Positions 7,039-13,786 are shown, counted from the stretch's first letter. The stretch: DNA of 13,786 nucleotides from Benthortus sp964440495 (GCA_964440495.1 CAYTSD010000033.1:1-13786); one strand, 5' to 3'. Translations and numbers: made by a program. Notes: generated from the sequence alone by a model not told the origin.

Positions 7039-7668
7039 CTAAATCTTTCTAATCCCTATAAGGTATAGCTCGGAGCTCGTCTTCCTACTCGCCCTCGGTA
7101 TGAATCTTCTAACAACTCTATAGTCTCCACGCATCTCCCTCTCAAGCTCTCTCAGCTCCTCGCATTCGAATGCTTTCAGCATCACTGAGCCTCCATTCTC
7201 GACGAGGCTTCCCGCGATTTCATAGGCTTTCATGGTGAGTTCGAGCTGGCGTGCCACATCCACGTCTCTTACACCTATGAATCTCGGAGCGGCGTCGGAG
7301 ACGAGTAGATTCACCCGCCTACCCTCCAAGAGCTTGAGAACCGGCTCTATGACATCGTCCTCAAGGATGTCGAGTTGGAGCGTATGTATGTTCTGTTCAT
7401 CAAATCTCTCAAACCTCCTAACATCGACGGCGACGACAACTCCCTCGGGGCCAACTATCCTTGCCGCGGCCTGAGCCATCCCCCCAGGCCATGCCCCTAA
7501 CTCGACAACTATGTCTCCACGCTTCATCAACCTATACTTCCGCTGAGCCTCCAGAAGCTTATAGGCAGCCCTCGAGCGGTAACCCTCCTCACGCGCCCTC
7601 CTCCTGTAATGGTCTCTCCTGGCCTCCGCAAGCCATCTACTGGTCGGCATCTCCAGAGAGCTATTCAA
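7039..7668 (-). CDS. rlmE: RlmE/FtsJ-family RNA 2'-O-methyltransferase
   Basis: A 209-residue SAM-dependent methyltransferase. The RrmJ-type catalytic tetrad is complete: K37 (SRAAYKLLE), D125 (LLVSDAAP), K165 (VMLKAFE) and E200 (KTSSELYLIG). The SAM-binding loop VVELGAWPGG lies at about 54-63 and the acidic loop VDVRRF near 81. The likely substrate is a large-subunit rRNA uridine, as for bacterial RlmE, or a tRNA position, as for Trm7; the sequence does not decide. There is no C-terminal TRAM domain, unlike some euryarchaeal versions. The start is TTG 7668, or ATG 7650 without loss of any domain. It begins 11 bases after the trm1 stop and ends 5 bases from the convergent TFE-beta gene. Confidence 0.9.
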   Translation of the reverse strand: MNSSLEMPTSRWLAEARRDHYRRRAREEGYRSRAAYKLLEAQRKYRLMKRGDIVVELGAWPGGMAQAAARIVGPEGVVVAVDVRRFERFDEQNIHTLQLDILEDDVIEPVLKLLEGRRVNLLVSDAAPRFIGVRDVDVARQLELTMKAYEIAGSLVENGGSVMLKAFECEELRELEREMRGDYRVVRRFIPRASRKTSSELYLIGIRKI

Positions 7669-7679
7669 TGACTCTGGAT

Positions 7680-8876
7680 TTAACTCTTCAATCCAGCTTT
7701 CTCGAAGGCTTCTCTAAGCACGTTTGGAGGCGCATCGGTCTTAACCCCGCTGCTGTCGATATGAGTCACCGTAGCCCTGTAGCCCATGTCTCGTAGGACC
7801 TCGATAAGCATCCTAGGCTTAACGGGGTTTCTCCTAAACTTTGAGGCTAGAAAATTCACTGGATAGTATCCGACGATACCGGTATCTTCCTCCACCAATG
7901 CCTTAAGCATCTTTACCACATCACCATAGACTTCCTGCTCGCTCAAAGCGTCTTCAAGCATCTCCTCCACGAGACTCCTATCGGTGAGTTCACCTATCCA
8001 GAGGGGGCCGGAATAGCTTGGAACGCCTCCGCATGGACACTGGTCTGGAGGAATCTTAGCCCTCTCCACGAGATGAATCGACATACACTCTGGACAGTAT
8101 GAGACCCATCCAACTTTCTCCAAAAGTTTCTTAGCGCGCTCAATCCCAGGCTCAACCACCGTGAAGACTCTCGCATAGTGGTCTCTCTGGAAGGCTAGTA
8201 TAGGCTTCGCCGCAAGCTTTAGCCTAGCGGCGGTGCGCACCATGAATCCCGCTAGAATCCTCAACGCTATCTCCTTTGAGAAGGGCGCGCCCCTAAGTGG
8301 GAGGGCATCGTATTTTCTCACACATGAATCCGGCTTCACTCCAACTAGTGCGGACATATCAGTTGCGGTTGCTCCGAGAACTCCCCCTCTCCCGCATCCC
8401 CTAAACCCGTTCTCCATGAAGGGGGCGGGTGAGCCTGCAGGGTCTATGTCGACGTAGTCGAAGCGTGTTCTACCTCTTCCACGTGAGGCCAGAAGCTCGT
8501 TAGCATCGATATTCGATGCCTCGACAAGATCTTCAACCTCATTAAGCAGAGCGTTCCTTCGGATAAGCTCATAAGCGTTACGGGAGATATCGTTTACGAG
8601 AATGTATTTGATCGCGTTGGACTCTACTGCGAGTCTTATGCTTCTTACACCTGTTCCTGCAAGGGGTTCACATGCCCTAATCTTCTTTTCCTTAAAGAAT
8701 CTCCTGACGAGGAGCACGGCTATATCTCTACTGGGCTTCGAGACGGGGTTGAAGAAGGCGGGGAGAGACGTCGGAGCATAGCCTTTCTCGCTCGGAAGCT
8801 TTGGGCAGAGAAACCTCACCCTACCCTCAACTCTAAGCTCCACCTCGAATCCAAGACCCTCCTCAAGCCTCTTCAA
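7680..8876 (-). CDS. trm1: tRNA (guanine26-N2)-dimethyltransferase Trm1
   Basis: A 398-residue Trm1, which makes m2,2G at tRNA position 26 from SAM. Seen: the early FFNPVSKPSRD (about 41-51); SAM motif CEPLAGTGVRSIR (69-81); acidic loop VNDISRNAYELI; catalytic DIDPAGSPAPF (143-153), where most relatives read DPFGSP; TATDMSALVG (170-179); RKYDALPLRGAPFSKE; and RDHYARVF. A zinc site C261/C264/C280/C282 and a C-terminal domain complete the family architecture. The start is TTG 8876, with a strong GAGGGAG ribosome binding site (8882-8888) and a TTGA overlap with the upstream NTPase gene. Middle gene of a three-gene operon. Confidence 0.95.
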   Translation of the reverse strand: MKRLEEGLGFEVELRVEGRVRFLCPKLPSEKGYAPTSLPAFFNPVSKPSRDIAVLLVRRFFKEKKIRACEPLAGTGVRSIRLAVESNAIKYILVNDISRNAYELIRRNALLNEVEDLVEASNIDANELLASRGRGRTRFDYVDIDPAGSPAPFMENGFRGCGRGGVLGATATDMSALVGVKPDSCVRKYDALPLRGAPFSKEIALRILAGFMVRTAARLKLAAKPILAFQRDHYARVFTVVEPGIERAKKLLEKVGWVSYCPECMSIHLVERAKIPPDQCPCGGVPSYSGPLWIGELTDRSLVEEMLEDALSEQEVYGDVVKMLKALVEEDTGIVGYYPVNFLASKFRRNPVKPRMLIEVLRDMGYRATVTHIDSSGVKTDAPPNVLREAFEKAGLKS

Positions 8877-9433
8877 CCCAACTCCCTCACAACCTCGCCT
8901 ACAACGATTGAGGGAACCCTATCCCTGTTGGATTCATCTAGGACTATAAGCCTCCTCCCAGCAGCCCTCTTGACCTCCTCGACAAGCGGGTCCCTAGACC
9001 TGTAGTGAACTGTTAGTAGGCAGTGCTTCCCCGAGTCTAGGAGGGTCTTGACAGCGTCTCTAAACCCTTTGCTGAGAAGCTCCATAGGCCCGACCTCATC
9101 CACAACTATGAAGTCTGCTTCTCTCACCCCCTCGAGTATCGCCTTCACCCCCACTTCCTCAAGGTCTCTCAGATTCACATAGTATCTCCCTATTCTGTGA
9201 CTTGTCCTTAAATTCACGTGGGCAAGTGTGCCCTCACCTCCTCCAATTCTTCTAACCTTGAACCCAACCCTCCTACCACCAACCCTAAGTTCAACGGTAT
9301 ACATCCCATCAACTCTAATGTTCCTATCCATGAGCCCCTCAACTATTCTGAGAACCGCGGTTGTCTTCCCGCATCCAGGCCTACCCGTTAAGGCGTAGAG
9401 TAGACGATTACCGTTCCTCGACTCCATCCCCAA
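8873..9433 (-). CDS. THEP1-type nucleoside-triphosphatase
   Basis: A 186-residue P-loop NTPase of the THEP1 family (COG1618). Walker A is GRPGCGKTT at 17-25; Walker B is FIVVDEVGPMELLS, with D112/E113, the characteristic 'DE.G.MEL' of the family. Other hallmarks are GMYTVELRVGGRRVGF and the IGRYYV segment (81-86). THEP1 proteins hydrolyse NTPs in vitro, but their cellular role is not settled. The gene overlaps trm1 by 4 bases and probably heads the operon. TTG at 9433 and ATG at 9427 are both possible starts. Neither has a convincing Shine-Dalgarno sequence, but a TATA-like element lies about 25-31 bases upstream, so the message may be leaderless. Confidence 0.9.
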   Translation of the reverse strand: MGMESRNGNRLLYALTGRPGCGKTTAVLRIVEGLMDRNIRVDGMYTVELRVGGRRVGFKVRRIGGGEGTLAHVNLRTSHRIGRYYVNLRDLEEVGVKAILEGVREADFIVVDEVGPMELLSKGFRDAVKTLLDSGKHCLLTVHYRSRDPLVEEVKRAAGRRLIVLDESNRDRVPSIVVGEVVRELG

Positions 9434-9453
9434 CTTGATGGAATTTCATCTGG

Positions 9454-9463
9454 TTAAAAATTA
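9454..9463 (-). promoter_or_regulatory. Possible TATA box/T-run between the ABC ATPase and THEP1 genes
   Basis: On the minus strand the ATPase stop TAA is followed at once by five Ts and AA (TAATTTTTAA). Its centre is about 25 bases from the TTG and 31 from the ATG of the THEP1 gene, the spacing expected for a leaderless archaeal promoter. The same T-run could end the ABC transcript. Both roles are inference. Confidence 0.4.
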
Positions 9464-10294
9464 TCTCCCCTTCAGGGCTTTAGAGATGATGGATCCTCTT
9501 TTCCTAAGTTCTTGGCCGACGGTTCTGAGGGGGATTATCGTGAGGCTTTTAGAGTCTTGGTCATACTCTATCTTCGCCTCGATCTTGAATACATTTCTCA
9601 GATTCTCCTCGGTCAAGACTTCCACAGGCTTCCCAATGCCTCTGATCTTCCCATCATTTATCAAGATTATTTTATCACTATATCTCGCGGCGAGGTTTAG
9701 GTCGTGGATCGCGCAGATAATAGTTAATCTAAGCTTCTCAACGAGCTCCTTCAAGAGATCCATGATCTCGATTTGATAACATACATCTAGGTTTGATGTC
9801 GGCTCGTCTAGGAGTAGGACCCTCGGCTCTTGGGCCAAGGCTCTCGCGATCAAGACCCTCTGCCTCTCACCTCCGCTGATCTCCTTAATCGATCTCTCGG
9901 CGAGGTGTAGGGTGTTCGTGAGCCTCATCCAGAACCTGACCTTCTCCTCGTCGGCCTCCTTCTCGATCGAGAATCTTCCAAGATATGGATACCTCCCCAT
10001 CATAACAACGTCGAAGACCTTTAGATCGAAGCCCAAGTCAGCTATCTGTGGGACGATCGCGAGTTCCCTTGCAAGCTCCCTCAAATCGAGCTCAGAGATC
10101 CGCTTACAGTCGAGGTAAACGGATCCAACTCTAGGTTTTAGGATTCCGTCTATGATCTTTAGCAGAGTTGTCTTCCCGGATCCATTGGGCCCTATTAATC
10201 CTACGAACTCTCCTTCATCAGCCTCGAAGCTTATCTCATCCAACACCTTCCTCGCCTCATAGTAGAATTGGATGCGGTCGATCCTCAGCCTCAT
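9461..10294 (-). CDS. ABC importer ATP-binding protein, BtuD/FecE type
   Basis: A 277-residue ATPase of a cobalamin/iron-chelate importer. Visible: Walker A GPNGSGKTT (35-43), Q-loop Q83 (IVPQ), the GRYPYLGRFS segment typical of FecE/BtuD/HmuV relatives (100-109), signature ISGGERQR (139-146), Walker B LLLDEP (160-165), D-loop SNLD and switch His197 (AIHDLNLA). The C-terminal extension (EVLTEENLRNVFKIEA) is also usual for the subgroup. The start is the ATG at 10294: a perfect GAGGAGGAG lies 6 bases upstream and it overlaps the permease stop as ATGA. An upstream reading frame to 10378 exists but lies within the permease gene. The last ~35 residues are basic and not typical. Confidence 0.93.
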   Translation of the reverse strand: MRLRIDRIQFYYEARKVLDEISFEADEGEFVGLIGPNGSGKTTLLKIIDGILKPRVGSVYLDCKRISELDLRELARELAIVPQIADLGFDLKVFDVVMMGRYPYLGRFSIEKEADEEKVRFWMRLTNTLHLAERSIKEISGGERQRVLIARALAQEPRVLLLDEPTSNLDVCYQIEIMDLLKELVEKLRLTIICAIHDLNLAARYSDKIILINDGKIRGIGKPVEVLTEENLRNVFKIEAKIEYDQDSKSLTIIPLRTVGQELRKRGSIISKALKGR

Positions 10295-11352
10295 GGACGC
10301 CTCCTCCTCAATAGGTAGATGAAAAACGGTGTTCCAGTCAACGCTGTTATCACTCCAACTGGGAGCTCCATTAAACATCTAGCAGCGGCATCAGCCCAAA
10401 CTAAGAATATTCCACCCGCTAAGGCTGATGATGGTATTAGTATTCTGTGGTCTGGCCCCACAAGCCTTCTCATTATGTGAGGCATCATCAAGCCTATGAA
10501 CCCTATTGCCCCTGAGAAGGAGACTGCGGCGCTCGTTATCAGGGATGCGAGGACCGGTAGAAGCTTCTCGGCGAGCTTCACGTTCACGCCTATCGATTGA
10601 GCGGTCTCTTCTCCAAGTAATAGCGCATTTAGGTCTTTTAAGAAGATTGATGCCGTGAACATCAATAAGATGATTATCGGAGCGATTACTCCGACTTTAA
10701 GCCAATCCGCCCCCCATAATCCACCCATTATCCACAGGAGTATGGTGTGGGCATCCTTGCTCAGGGTCCAAATCATTATCGAGAGGATTGCTGAGAACAT
10801 ATATGCTACAGCTATCCCAGCTAGTAGAAGGGCTCCGACCGTGAATCTGCCGCAAAGTTTGACGATGTTGTAGACCAAGAGTATCGCCGTCAACCCGCCC
10901 ATGAACGCGGCTAAAGGAGTCGTATACACTCCCACGACCGCAGGCAAAAAGGTTACAGATAGAGCTGCTCCAAGCGACGCCCCGGAGGAGACTCCGAGAA
11001 CATACGGCCCCGCCAACGGGTTTCTAAACAATCCCTGCATAATAGCCCCGGCCACCGATAGTGCCATGCCGACGAGGATTCCCAAGAATATTCTTGGAAG
11101 CCGCAGCTGGAGGATTATCCTCATATGCGCTTCGCTGAATTCGCCTATACTCAACCCAAGTTTATGTGAGATTATTGAGAGTATCTCGGCTGGGGAGATG
11201 TAGACAGGCCCTATCGCCGTGGAGGCTACGACCGTTAAGCATAAGCCTATTGTCAGGTAGGTTAGGATCATCCTCCATCTAAGCAATCTCCTCCTGAGCA
11301 GCCCCGATCCCTTAAGCCCGACCTCAAGGATCTCTCGGGATCTCCTGCTCAT
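10291..11352 (-). CDS. ABC importer permease, BtuC/FecCD family
   Basis: A 353-residue integral membrane protein with about ten hydrophobic helices, the length and topology of FecCD permeases. After a basic cytoplasmic N-terminus (RRRLLRWR), the first helix is at about 29-50. The family signature LRLPRIFLGILVGMALSVAG, then QGLFRNPLAGPYVLGVSSGAS, lies near 83-125. The cytoplasmic coupling region EETAQSIGVNVK is near 245, GAIGFIGLMMPHIMRRLVGPDHR near 280-305, and the C-terminal GTPFFIYLLRRRRP is also typical. It moves the chelate across the membrane using the downstream ATPase. The ATG start is 7 bases from the binding-protein stop. Full length and intact. Confidence 0.94.
   Translation of the reverse strand: MSRRSREILEVGLKGSGLLRRRLLRWRMILTYLTIGLCLTVVASTAIGPVYISPAEILSIISHKLGLSIGEFSEAHMRIILQLRLPRIFLGILVGMALSVAGAIMQGLFRNPLAGPYVLGVSSGASLGAALSVTFLPAVVGVYTTPLAAFMGGLTAILLVYNIVKLCGRFTVGALLLAGIAVAYMFSAILSIMIWTLSKDAHTILLWIMGGLWGADWLKVGVIAPIIILLMFTASIFLKDLNALLLGEETAQSIGVNVKLAEKLLPVLASLITSAAVSFSGAIGFIGLMMPHIMRRLVGPDHRILIPSSALAGGIFLVWADAAARCLMELPVGVITALTGTPFFIYLLRRRRP
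10301..10309 (-). promoter_or_regulatory. Ribosome binding site deciding the ATPase start
   Basis: GAGGAGGAG on the minus strand, 6 bases before the ATG at 10294 and inside the 3' end of the permease gene. It fixes the start of the ABC ATPase and excludes the 28-residue upstream extension. Confidence 0.8.
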
Positions 11353-11359
11353 CGCTTAA

Positions 11360-12865
11360 CTACCCTTTAAGCTTCTTGACCTTGAGATGCGTGTAGGTCA
11401 CCGAGGCTAAGGAGACTATCACCGCTATGACTGAGAGGATTATCGAGGCTGCGGCTAAGTTGTTAAGCATGCTCGCTCGTTCATCGAGTTTGAAGATCTC
11501 TCCTGAGAGCTTCGCGATCTCAGATGATGTGCTGGAGCTGAGCTTATCGAGATCCTGTTTGAGGGAGCTGACATCGGCGGCCACCGAATCCAATCTAGAT
11601 GAGATAGGTGAGATCGTTTCATTTAGGTAGCTTCGCATGGATTCTTCGAGAGATTTCTTCGCCTCCTTCATAACCTCCTCGCTTGTCGGTGAGACCTCGA
11701 TGAACCTCGATAGAGATTCGAGTCTCACCTCATATGTCCCCTTTTTCTCGACAATGAATGTGAAGTTGAGTAGTCTCTCCTCACCTGGTTTAAGGACGAC
11801 GGTCTGTGAGAGAACTCTTCCATCAACGTTCAGCTCTATGAGCTTCTCTCCAGCGACCATTCCAGGATTCTTGATCTGGGCGTAGATTGTTATGAGGTCT
11901 CCGACGACCGCCCTCCCTGGAGCTATCAGAGCCTCAACGTCATAGACTTTGCTCCAAACCTCTGGATGGAGGGCTTTGACAATCTCCTCGAAGAGTATAG
12001 CCACCCTCGGCCCAGGCCTGCTTATCACATCCGGATCTATCAGTATTAACTCTCCATGTATCAATCCCTTCTTCTTCATATCCATGACTCCGTTATAGAT
12101 GAGTTCCCTTCCATGCCTGTATGGAGTGATAATATATTCTGGGTCTCTCTCCACGAGCTCCTCGTCGCTTATCGAAGCCCACCCCATCTTATCCGCGAAC
12201 ACGTTTCTGCCTCCAGCATGCTCGATGATGTCGTGGATGTATGTTCCATTTCCAGCGACCCAGAGGGGATTTACCCAAGCTATCTCGGCGACATCAACCT
12301 TCTCAACGTCTTCAACTTGTTTCTCCCAAAATGTTATCTTACTCTTGAGCTCCTCGACTAACTTTGAGGCCTCCTCATCGGCCCAGCACGCCTTTCCAAT
12401 CAGCTTAATGTCATCATATAACCCTTGAATGGTCTCGGATGTCTTGACGACGATTACAGGTATTCCAGCGTCCTCAAGCTTCTTCACAAACTCGGGCTCT
12501 AAAAGGTTATGACCTATCACAAGATCTGGCTCTAATCCGAGGATCTTCTCCAAGCTCGGGTCAGTGAACCCCCCTATGACCTCTATCTCTCCTCTACCGA
12601 TCTTCTCCAAAACCTCTGGTGGATAGTCGCAGTATCTGGTTACGCCGACAACCCTATCCCCCAAGCCTAGGGCAAATAGAGTTTCAGTTATGCTTGGAGC
12701 TGTTGAGACTATCTTCATAGGCTTCTGCGGTATCAGAACCTCCCTCCCAAAATCATCTACAACGGTTACCCCCTGCTCCTGCGCAGACACTAGGCATAGT
12801 GGAACAAGCAGGCTAAGGACCAGCAGTAAGATGAGAATAGGAGTTACCCGCCTCATAGGGCTCAC
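11360..12865 (-). CDS. Membrane-anchored substrate-binding protein of a BtuF/FecB-type importer
   Basis: 501 residues in four parts. Residues 1-28 are a signal peptide with a probable cut after SA (no lipobox Cys in the right context). Residues about 32-305 are a class III binding-protein fold: VVDDFGREVLIP, STAPSITETLFALGLGDRVVGVTRYCDYPPEV (BtuF-like), LEPDLVIG and DPDVISRPGPRV. Residues about 310-392 look like a beta-sandwich of the CARDB/NPCBM sort (IKNPGMVAGEKLIELNVDG, VVLKPGEERLLNFTF). Residues about 395-465 are a heptad-rich coil, followed by a single membrane helix at 470-490 and a basic tail. The protein would be tethered outside the cell with its binding domain on a stalk. Substrate is probably a corrinoid or iron chelate. 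Start GTG 12865 or ATG 12856, near-leaderless. Confidence 0.92.
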   Translation of the reverse strand: MSPMRRVTPILILLLVLSLLVPLCLVSAQEQGVTVVDDFGREVLIPQKPMKIVSTAPSITETLFALGLGDRVVGVTRYCDYPPEVLEKIGRGEIEVIGGFTDPSLEKILGLEPDLVIGHNLLEPEFVKKLEDAGIPVIVVKTSETIQGLYDDIKLIGKACWADEEASKLVEELKSKITFWEKQVEDVEKVDVAEIAWVNPLWVAGNGTYIHDIIEHAGGRNVFADKMGWASISDEELVERDPEYIITPYRHGRELIYNGVMDMKKKGLIHGELILIDPDVISRPGPRVAILFEEIVKALHPEVWSKVYDVEALIAPGRAVVGDLITIYAQIKNPGMVAGEKLIELNVDGRVLSQTVVLKPGEERLLNFTFIVEKKGTYEVRLESLSRFIEVSPTSEEVMKEAKKSLEESMRSYLNETISPISSRLDSVAADVSSLKQDLDKLSSSTSSEIAKLSGEIFKLDERASMLNNLAAASIILSVIAVIVSLASVTYTHLKVKKLKG

Positions 12866-13153
12866 GTGTTAATGGTTTTAGGAGTATATAAAGGTTGGAT
12901 AAACCATCCAAACATAACCCCTTAAACAACCCTATCAATACATAGTCAGACCCAGTGAGACTTGAGGATAGATGAGAAATACGTTATCATGAGATAGATT
13001 CCAGAGAATTCGACGCCCTAATAGATTAGGAGCTATTCCAGAAAAGATTATCTCATAAATGCCGGCGCAATCTACGTTGATGAACATGCTGAGATCAGGA
13101 TTTTTTCTTCCCGATATTTTCAGGGCTCTAAAGTTTTGAAGAATCTAAAGATA
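12866..13153. other. Gap of 288 bases between the importer operon and rnhB
   Basis: More A+T-rich than its surroundings and the longest non-coding stretch in the window. It contains the importer TATA box at its left end. I see no intact gene, tRNA, CRISPR-like repeat or hairpin terminator. A T6 run at 13101-13106 is on the plus strand, the wrong strand for ending rnhB. Short plus-strand frames in the right half read like damaged protein (separate entry). Confidence 0.6.
12882..12894 (-). promoter_or_regulatory. TATA box of the ABC importer operon
   Basis: CTTTATATACTCC on the minus strand. The TTTATATA core (12885-12892) is centred about 23 bases from the GTG at 12865 and about 32 from the ATG at 12856, so transcription should begin at or within a few bases of the start codon. 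No Shine-Dalgarno sequence lies before the GTG, consistent with a leaderless first gene, while the internal ATPase gene has a strong one. Confidence 0.65.
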
Positions 13154-13180
13154 TTAGTCTTGAACCCCGAACTCTTCAAG
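12976..13180 (+). pseudogene. Possible decayed gene fragment, perhaps of a DUF447-like flavin-binding protein
   Basis: Two plus-strand frames read like protein but are broken. From 12976 one frame gives YHEIDSREFDALID, then a TAG at 13027-13029. From 13025 the next frame gives NAGAIYVDEHAEIRIFSS and QGSKVLKNLKILVLNPELF, which runs into the 3' end of rnhB on the other strand. The second piece is vaguely like the 'GS.T..NL......N..P.LF' region of the DUF447 family of split-barrel proteins. No start codon or ribosome binding site is evident. This rests on impression only; chance coding appearance is a real alternative. Confidence 0.2.
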
Positions 13181-13786
13181 TCTTCTCTGCAAAACTCTGT
13201 CAAGTGTCCTCCAACTCAACCTAATGATCTTCCCATCGATTTTGCCTCTTAAGGCTGAGCTGCGGAGGAAATCTCTTGTCTTTGGGTCTGATGGATAGCC
13301 TGAACCAAAGTCTCCAAGAGCAGATTTTAACTCTTTAACTAACTCGTCTCTTTTCGCCTTCGCTAGGATCGATGCGGCTGAGACCACCGGATACTTTTCA
13401 TCAGCCTTGTGTTCGAGAACGAGTTGACACTCCATCTTCAGCATATCTCTAATCATGGACTCAAAGTTTCCTCTATCTCTTGAGGGAAGATCTATGTAAG
13501 CTATATCCGGGTTTAGATAATTTATTATCTGTGAAAAGATCTCCGCCTCAAGCTTATTCAACCCCTCCGCCCCCCGCCTCTTGGTAGATTTGTCAACTGT
13601 CTCTGCGTCAACGACCACGAGCTTAACTGATTCAGCTATTTTCTTGATTTCGTTTGAGAGTTTAAACCTCTTCTCAGGAGTGAGCTTCTTCGAGTCTTTA
13701 ACTCCGAGATCCTCCAACCTCCAAGCCCCTCTTTCATCTATTAGGATTCCCGCTACAACCATGGGGCCTATGACAGATCCTCTTCC
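13154..13786 (-). CDS. rnhB: Ribonuclease HII, 5' end cut by the window edge
   Basis: The frame runs to the last base of the window. The eight codons before the first visible ATG (13762) read GRGSVIGP, which continues the family's DEAGRG..GP motif, so ATG 13762 is internal and only the first several residues, including the catalytic Asp-Glu pair, are off the window. Other motifs present are DSKKLTPEKR, IAYIDLPSRD (third catalytic Asp), HKADEKYPVVSAASILAKAKRDE (with the fourth acidic residue) and FGSGYPSDPKTRDFL. The enzyme removes RNA from RNA-DNA hybrids and single ribonucleotides from DNA. About 211 residues are visible, close to full archaeal length. It is co-directional with the importer operon but separated from it by 288 bases and a promoter. 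Confidence 0.94.
   Translation of the reverse strand, partial: GRGSVIGPMVVAGILIDERGAWRLEDLGVKDSKKLTPEKRFKLSNEIKKIAESVKLVVVDAETVDKSTKRRGAEGLNKLEAEIFSQIINYLNPDIAYIDLPSRDRGNFESMIRDMLKMECQLVLEHKADEKYPVVSAASILAKAKRDELVKELKSALGDFGSGYPSDPKTRDFLRSSALRGKIDGKIIRLSWRTLDRVLQRRLEEFGVQD

Noticed and set aside
9461..10378. A 305-residue version of the ABC ATPase starting at 10378
   Set aside because: The extra 28 residues lie within the permease gene and lack family similarity. The ATG at 10294 has an excellent ribosome binding site and an ATGA overlap with the permease stop.
12770..12810. Lipoprotein anchor at Cys24 of the binding protein
   Set aside because: The residues before the Cys (VPL) do not fit a lipobox, and the protein has a C-terminal membrane helix instead.
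13077..13092. Box C/D guide RNA suggested by TTGATGA and a nearby CTGA
   Set aside because: The two boxes are only about 5 bases apart, leaving no room for a guide, and no second pair was found.
13101..13106. T6 run as transcription terminator
   Set aside because: It is on the plus strand, while both flanking genes are on the minus strand, and no plus-strand transcript is established.
12860..13153. Cobalamin riboswitch upstream of the importer
   Set aside because: The promoter position leaves essentially no leader RNA, and no recognisable aptamer or B12-box sequence was seen.
13154..13762. RNase HII starting at ATG 13762 as a complete protein
   Set aside because: The codons upstream continue the conserved GRG..GP motif, so the gene extends past the window.

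Overview
This is archaeal chromosome, probably from the TACK/Bathyarchaeia/Aigarchaeota side of the tree rather than a classical euryarchaeote; that placement is inference. Archaeal markers are TFB, a TFE-beta-like factor, S8e, SRP19, GAR1, Trm1, THEP1, and TATA boxes placed about 25 bases from start codons. The window starts inside one gene (smc) and ends inside another (rnhB). Genes are tightly packed, and many starts are TTG, often overlapping the previous stop.

Positions 1-7033, plus strand, form one dense run. It opens with a chromosome-organisation block: the C-terminal two thirds of SMC, then ScpA and ScpB (condensin). Overlapping the end of scpB is a 427-residue protein that I cannot assign to a family. 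An information-processing block follows: ribosomal protein S8e, SRP19 (signal recognition particle), GAR1 (H/ACA RNP), TFB, and a small winged-helix/four-cysteine protein that looks like TFE-beta. Two general transcription initiation factors therefore sit in overlapping genes.

Positions 7039-9433, minus strand, read in the order THEP1-type NTPase, Trm1 (tRNA G26 dimethyltransferase), RlmE/FtsJ-type 2'-O-methyltransferase. This looks like an RNA-modification operon with an NTPase as its first gene. It converges tail to tail with the TFE-beta gene.

Positions 9461-12865, minus strand, encode a BtuFCD/FecBCD-type ABC importer: a binding protein with an unusual C-terminal stalk and membrane anchor, a ten-helix permease and an ATPase. 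The substrate is probably a corrinoid or iron chelate. A clear TATA box lies just upstream of the binding-protein gene. A gap of 288 bases follows that may hold a decayed gene fragment, then rnhB (RNase HII), cut by the window end.

The most interesting points are: (1) the unassigned 427-residue protein in the condensin operon; (2) a sharp change in GATC content near 9,460 (8 sites in the left 9,460 bases, 37 in the right 4,326), with a matching change in start-codon habit, suggesting transfer or an assembly junction; (3) a 40-base exact in-frame repeat between the first bases of the window and a site just past the SMC hinge; (4) the tfb/TFE-beta pairing; (5) the THEP1-trm1-rlmE set; (6) the binding protein's own coiled-coil and membrane anchor. 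I found no CRISPR array, tRNA, rRNA or insertion sequence.
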